From positions 3,029,501-3,093,500 of the forward strand of contig BSYO01000033.1 in assembly GCA_033239525.1 (NCBI GenBank): DNA of 64,000 nt, read 5' to 3'. The notes under the pieces were generated by a model that worked only from the letters and a program-made list of their open reading frames with translations, did not search any database and was not told the origin of the DNA. This DNA comes from Nepenthes gracilis. Taxonomy: Eukaryota; Streptophyta; Magnoliopsida; Caryophyllales; Nepenthaceae. A program made the translations under genes and the position numbers. Positions 60,426 to 64,000 of this stretch are shown here, piece by piece (positions within the stretch are counted from its first letter, which is position 1; each line of letters starts with the position of its first letter).

Positions 60426-62840
60426 AGGACAATTTTCAACTTTATAATATTCTTAATGAAAAATTACAGACTCCTCCATTATTTTATTTGTTTTTGAATA
60501 TTTTTATTACAAATATATTTTGAAGAGTTAAAATATTACAAATATTTATGATTTCTTTTATTTTGAGAAGGTAATATTTATTATATGTATTTTATTTATG
60601 ATACATTTAAGAGGAGCATTTATAATTTATGTTTCGTGTGATCGGTTTGAGTCAGATCGGATGATTTGGATTTGAATTATCACAAATTAGGTTTAGGTTT
60701 GACTTGTTTATCTAACAAATTTAAAAATTATTTAGGCATCACTTTTTTTAAATAAATAAATTTGAATAAGTCTTTTAAGTCCAACTTTTAATCATTTCAC
60801 AAACAATCTAACTTGTTTATAATTCTTGATAAATGGCTATTATATTACATAATTTCAATAAATTTTACGATATAATTCAATGGGTAAATAAATGAAAAGT
60901 TTTCTAACTTCTATGTTGCAAACTCAAAACAACTTTTCAGTTAAAATGGATCCATTTCCAAAAATTATATATCAGATAAATGTAATTTTATTTTCTACTT
61001 GAATTTAAACACAATTTGGTAACTAGTCATTTAAAATGATACCAACACACCAACTGACCTAGCCAATCTATAAATACTCGTTGTCTCATATATTTCTATC
61101 ATATTATGTTTACTTAGCTCGTGTACATCTGAACAATTTTCATGAAATTTGATGATTTTTTGTAATTTAATATCTATTTTTAGACTATTTTTGTTTTTTC
61201 ATATGATGTTAGTATTTTTTATTATTTATAATGTGTTACTTATTCTAATTAAAGATTAAGAATAAATTATACTATATAAATGTACTTTTAACATGATCAA
61301 ATAACTTTAATTTTTAAATTTATATAACATTTAAAGCATGTGAATATATATCTTACAAAAATTGCTAATTAAAAGATTTAGAAATTTATTAGAGTTTGAA
61401 AAATTAAAAAAATCAAAAAATTTTAATTCTTTTATTTCGGGCTGTCTCAAATCTTGGATCTCCATCTGATAACCCTAATTAGATATTGACTTCGTTGATG
61501 AACACGCAATCTGGTATGCTCTTGACACCTGTTGGTAGCAGCGGTCAGCGTACGGGAAGCTTGCCTGTGAACGCAGCAGCGACCCGGGGCCTAGACAATT
61601 GGCACTGCCAAAAGTACGGTGGTCCGACGCCGCAATCAACTTCTTTGGGCCCAGTCTAGGGGGGTGGGTTGGTTGCCTGGCTTATGGAGGAGATAGGGCT
61701 GTTAAAGTAATTTTATTTTTGAAATTTTGATAGGATTTTATTACATAAATTTAATAAAATTATAAATTAAGTTTAAAATATTCTAATATATTATTATTAT
61801 TTTGACTATATAAAATATTAAAATAAAATTTTTATCATTTAAATTTAAAAAATAGAACAAGATTGACATGACTCAGTAATACTCAGTAAATAGGATTAAT
61901 GAGCTTTCAACCAGAATACAAAATCCTATAATATAAAACATATATTTTATATTTAAAAAAAAATTAACAAAATTTATATTAAAAAATTAATTAAAATAAA
62001 TATAAAATATATACTTCACGTTATAAAATTTTCTTTTTGGTTTCCAGCCTCCCCCATCCCCCTCTTCCAAGACGATGGTCCCACATGCATTACTAACCAG
62101 GAGGGCTGTCCTGTCCTTTTAATTAACCCCTTTTTGAATATTTGAAATATTTTAAATGAGATTGTCACTTATATATATTTATTTATATTAATCATTTTTT
62201 TATAAAAATAAATTAATAAATAAATATTATGTGACATGAGATGTCTTAAAATGTTTAGATGATATCTTTCTGTCATTTTTTTACTAAGCCTTTTTTTAAT
62301 TATAAAAATAAAATTAAAAGTTTTATTATTATTATTGTTGTTATTATTTTTTTAAAAAATAATAAGTTTAGGCTGAAAGAAAAATAACGAGTGTGGAGCT
62401 TTGGTTGTGGGATTCGTGTGGGGTGATGATTATTACTGCTATTCAAAAAAAATTAAATTAATGGTTAAATAAAAAATTAATAAAATCTTAGAATACAAGA
62501 TTTTAAAAAATTACGAATCTACACGAGATTGGATTGCCGAACAGCTAAGGTAATCGAGTTGCCAAATAATCAAATGAGTTAAAATATCATTACACAAACA
62601 ATAGACCGGTAAATGCAAATAAGAAGAACTAAACAAAGGATGGTCAAATTATTATGTTAAATAGCCAACCCTTCATACTAAACCAAGTTGTGAATTATGT
62701 GATATTGACTCATCAATGACTTGATGTTGTGACCTGGATCATTAACATGAAACTTAATCTTAAAATTTGAAATTATGATAGCAAAAAAATCTTAATTACT
62801 GAGTCCATAGTATGCATATAAAGATATTCTTTCTAGGATA
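60426..62840. other. AT-rich spacer
   Basis: No gene is seen. Bases about 60595-60690 look like a decayed relative of the end of the 55206-57324 insertion (ATTTATGATACATTTAAGAGG, then GATCGGTTTGAGTCAGATCGG). A GC-richer patch at 61480-61680 has no open frame of note and no recognised RNA. Confidence 0.5.
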
Positions 62841-64000
62841 CTATAACACCAAATACCAGAATATGAAAGATAACATAAAAAAATTAATTAAAGTAAATTG
62901 TTAACGATAATTGTGAGCTCAGGTAATAAACAAAACATTTAATGGTTTGAGAAGACGCCCGAGAGGCACATAAGTCAAACATGATCGTGTTTTATGTCAC
63001 ATCTTTACGCCTAATGTGTGTTTGTATGTATTTTTTTTTAATAGCCTAGCGTCTAATATACACCTGGTGGGTGTATATATACTGGCTAATTTTAGCATTT
63101 ACATCTGATGAATGTATGACTGATGCATATATACTTGTTTGCTATTTAAGGACATCCATCCATTTTTATCCCATTTTTCTAAGTTTTCACAAAGAAGAGA
63201 AAGAAGAAGAGAGAAATAATGGGAAAGATGATTTCAAATAATTTTAAGTTTGATTTTGATTAAATCAATTAAATCAAGTGCATCTAAATATTTTTTTTTT
63301 TAAGTTGTTGATGAAATTTTAAAAAATTCCTTAATTCATGTTCTCAATTTATATGTACATAATATTTTTGTATTCCTCTTGACTTTAATTAGTATGTGTG
63401 TTAAAATTGTTCATAGATCAAGAACACATGAAGTCTTGTGTCTTGATTTTAAGTATACTGTTATGAATTTATGAAATTATTAACTATTTGAATTTGCATG
63501 TCTTTCTTATATAAGAATTTGATTAAAAACTCTACAATAAAATTCAAGTTATTTTTTCAGATTATGCAAAATTTACTCATTTATGTGGAATTTTCATTTA
63601 TATAAATAAGAATCATTATAAATAATTAATAAAATATATTTAAACATATTCTATTATATTAATTCATAAGTAAATGTTGTGACTTAATATTCATATGTTA
63701 GAAAAATGGTATTTATTCACATTATAAAGTATAATATATAATCGATTCATCCATAGATTTTTAATAGTGGCAATAGCTTGCTTAAGTTATAGGATACAAA
63801 TTTATAATTTAAACTTTAATATTCAACCCAAATCAATGAGATTTATTATTGGCCTTCTGTTTTTAATTATTTTACATTTTATATATGATTATCAATATTT
63901 TTCTTCCTCATGTTTTGTAATGTATATCCATATGCATATATTTATATAAGCTTTATTGAGTTTTAAACTTACTTTTATAATATTCACCCACATGATAAAG
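62841..64000 (+). repeat. Possible LTR continuing past the window end
   Basis: The stretch starting TATAACACCAAATACCAG at 62841 resembles the TGTAACACCCGGTATT start of plant Tekay-type LTRs. It is followed by ACGCCTAATGTGTG-like sequence, then GGACATCCATCCATTTTT and a GAAGA-rich leader at 63180-63225. The other end would lie outside the window. The small frame at 63767-63949 is not a convincing gene. Confidence 0.35.

Noticed and set aside
61480..61690. GC-rich patch that could be an RNA gene or promoter
   Set aside because: No tRNA boxes, rRNA similarity or open frame could be shown.

Overview
The window is nuclear DNA from a flowering plant, most likely a eudicot; nothing in it names a species. 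The evidence is GT-AG introns, a P-class PPR gene, a plant-specific gar2-like gene, an AT-rich background and many nested, decayed LTR retrotransposons. There is no rRNA, tRNA, CRISPR or bacterial-type operon that I can support.

Layout. 1-10601: a Ty3/gypsy element of Tat type (Tat-A), coding strand minus. Its 3' LTR is cut by the window edge; gag, protease, RT, two RNases H and integrase are all broken, and a decayed extra gene lies on the opposite strand between integrase and 3' LTR. 10602-22290: AT-rich DNA with two LTR-like remnants and a 50-bp minisatellite, no convincing gene. 22296-25493 (minus): an intact two-exon P-class PPR gene, like Arabidopsis At1g13630. 26920-36226 (minus): a chromovirus-like (Tekay/Del type) element with 2.7-kb LTRs and a ruined pol; its left LTR is followed by a second PBS and leader, so the locus is a partial tandem. 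37013-39514: a solo LTR with a near-perfect TSD. 39661-39903: a foldback element. 40806-42113 (minus): a probable small secreted-protein gene that I do not recognise. 42804-43773: a TRIM element. 44913-48059 (minus): a four-exon gene for a gar2-like protein, with a GC-AG intron. 50426-60425: a complete second Tat element (Tat-B, minus) whose RT is split by a 2.1-kb LTR-like insertion. 60426-64000: AT-rich, with a possible further LTR at the end.

How it fits together. Only two or three loci look like working host genes (PPR, gar2-like, and possibly the secreted protein), all on the minus strand. The rest is a retrotransposon landscape in which the recurrent themes are antisense extra genes, tandem subrepeats near the 3' LTR, nesting, and loss of catalytic Asp codons. 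The strongest candidates for a second look are the antisense genes with their flanking subrepeat arrays, the TRIM, the foldback, and the unrecognised secreted protein.
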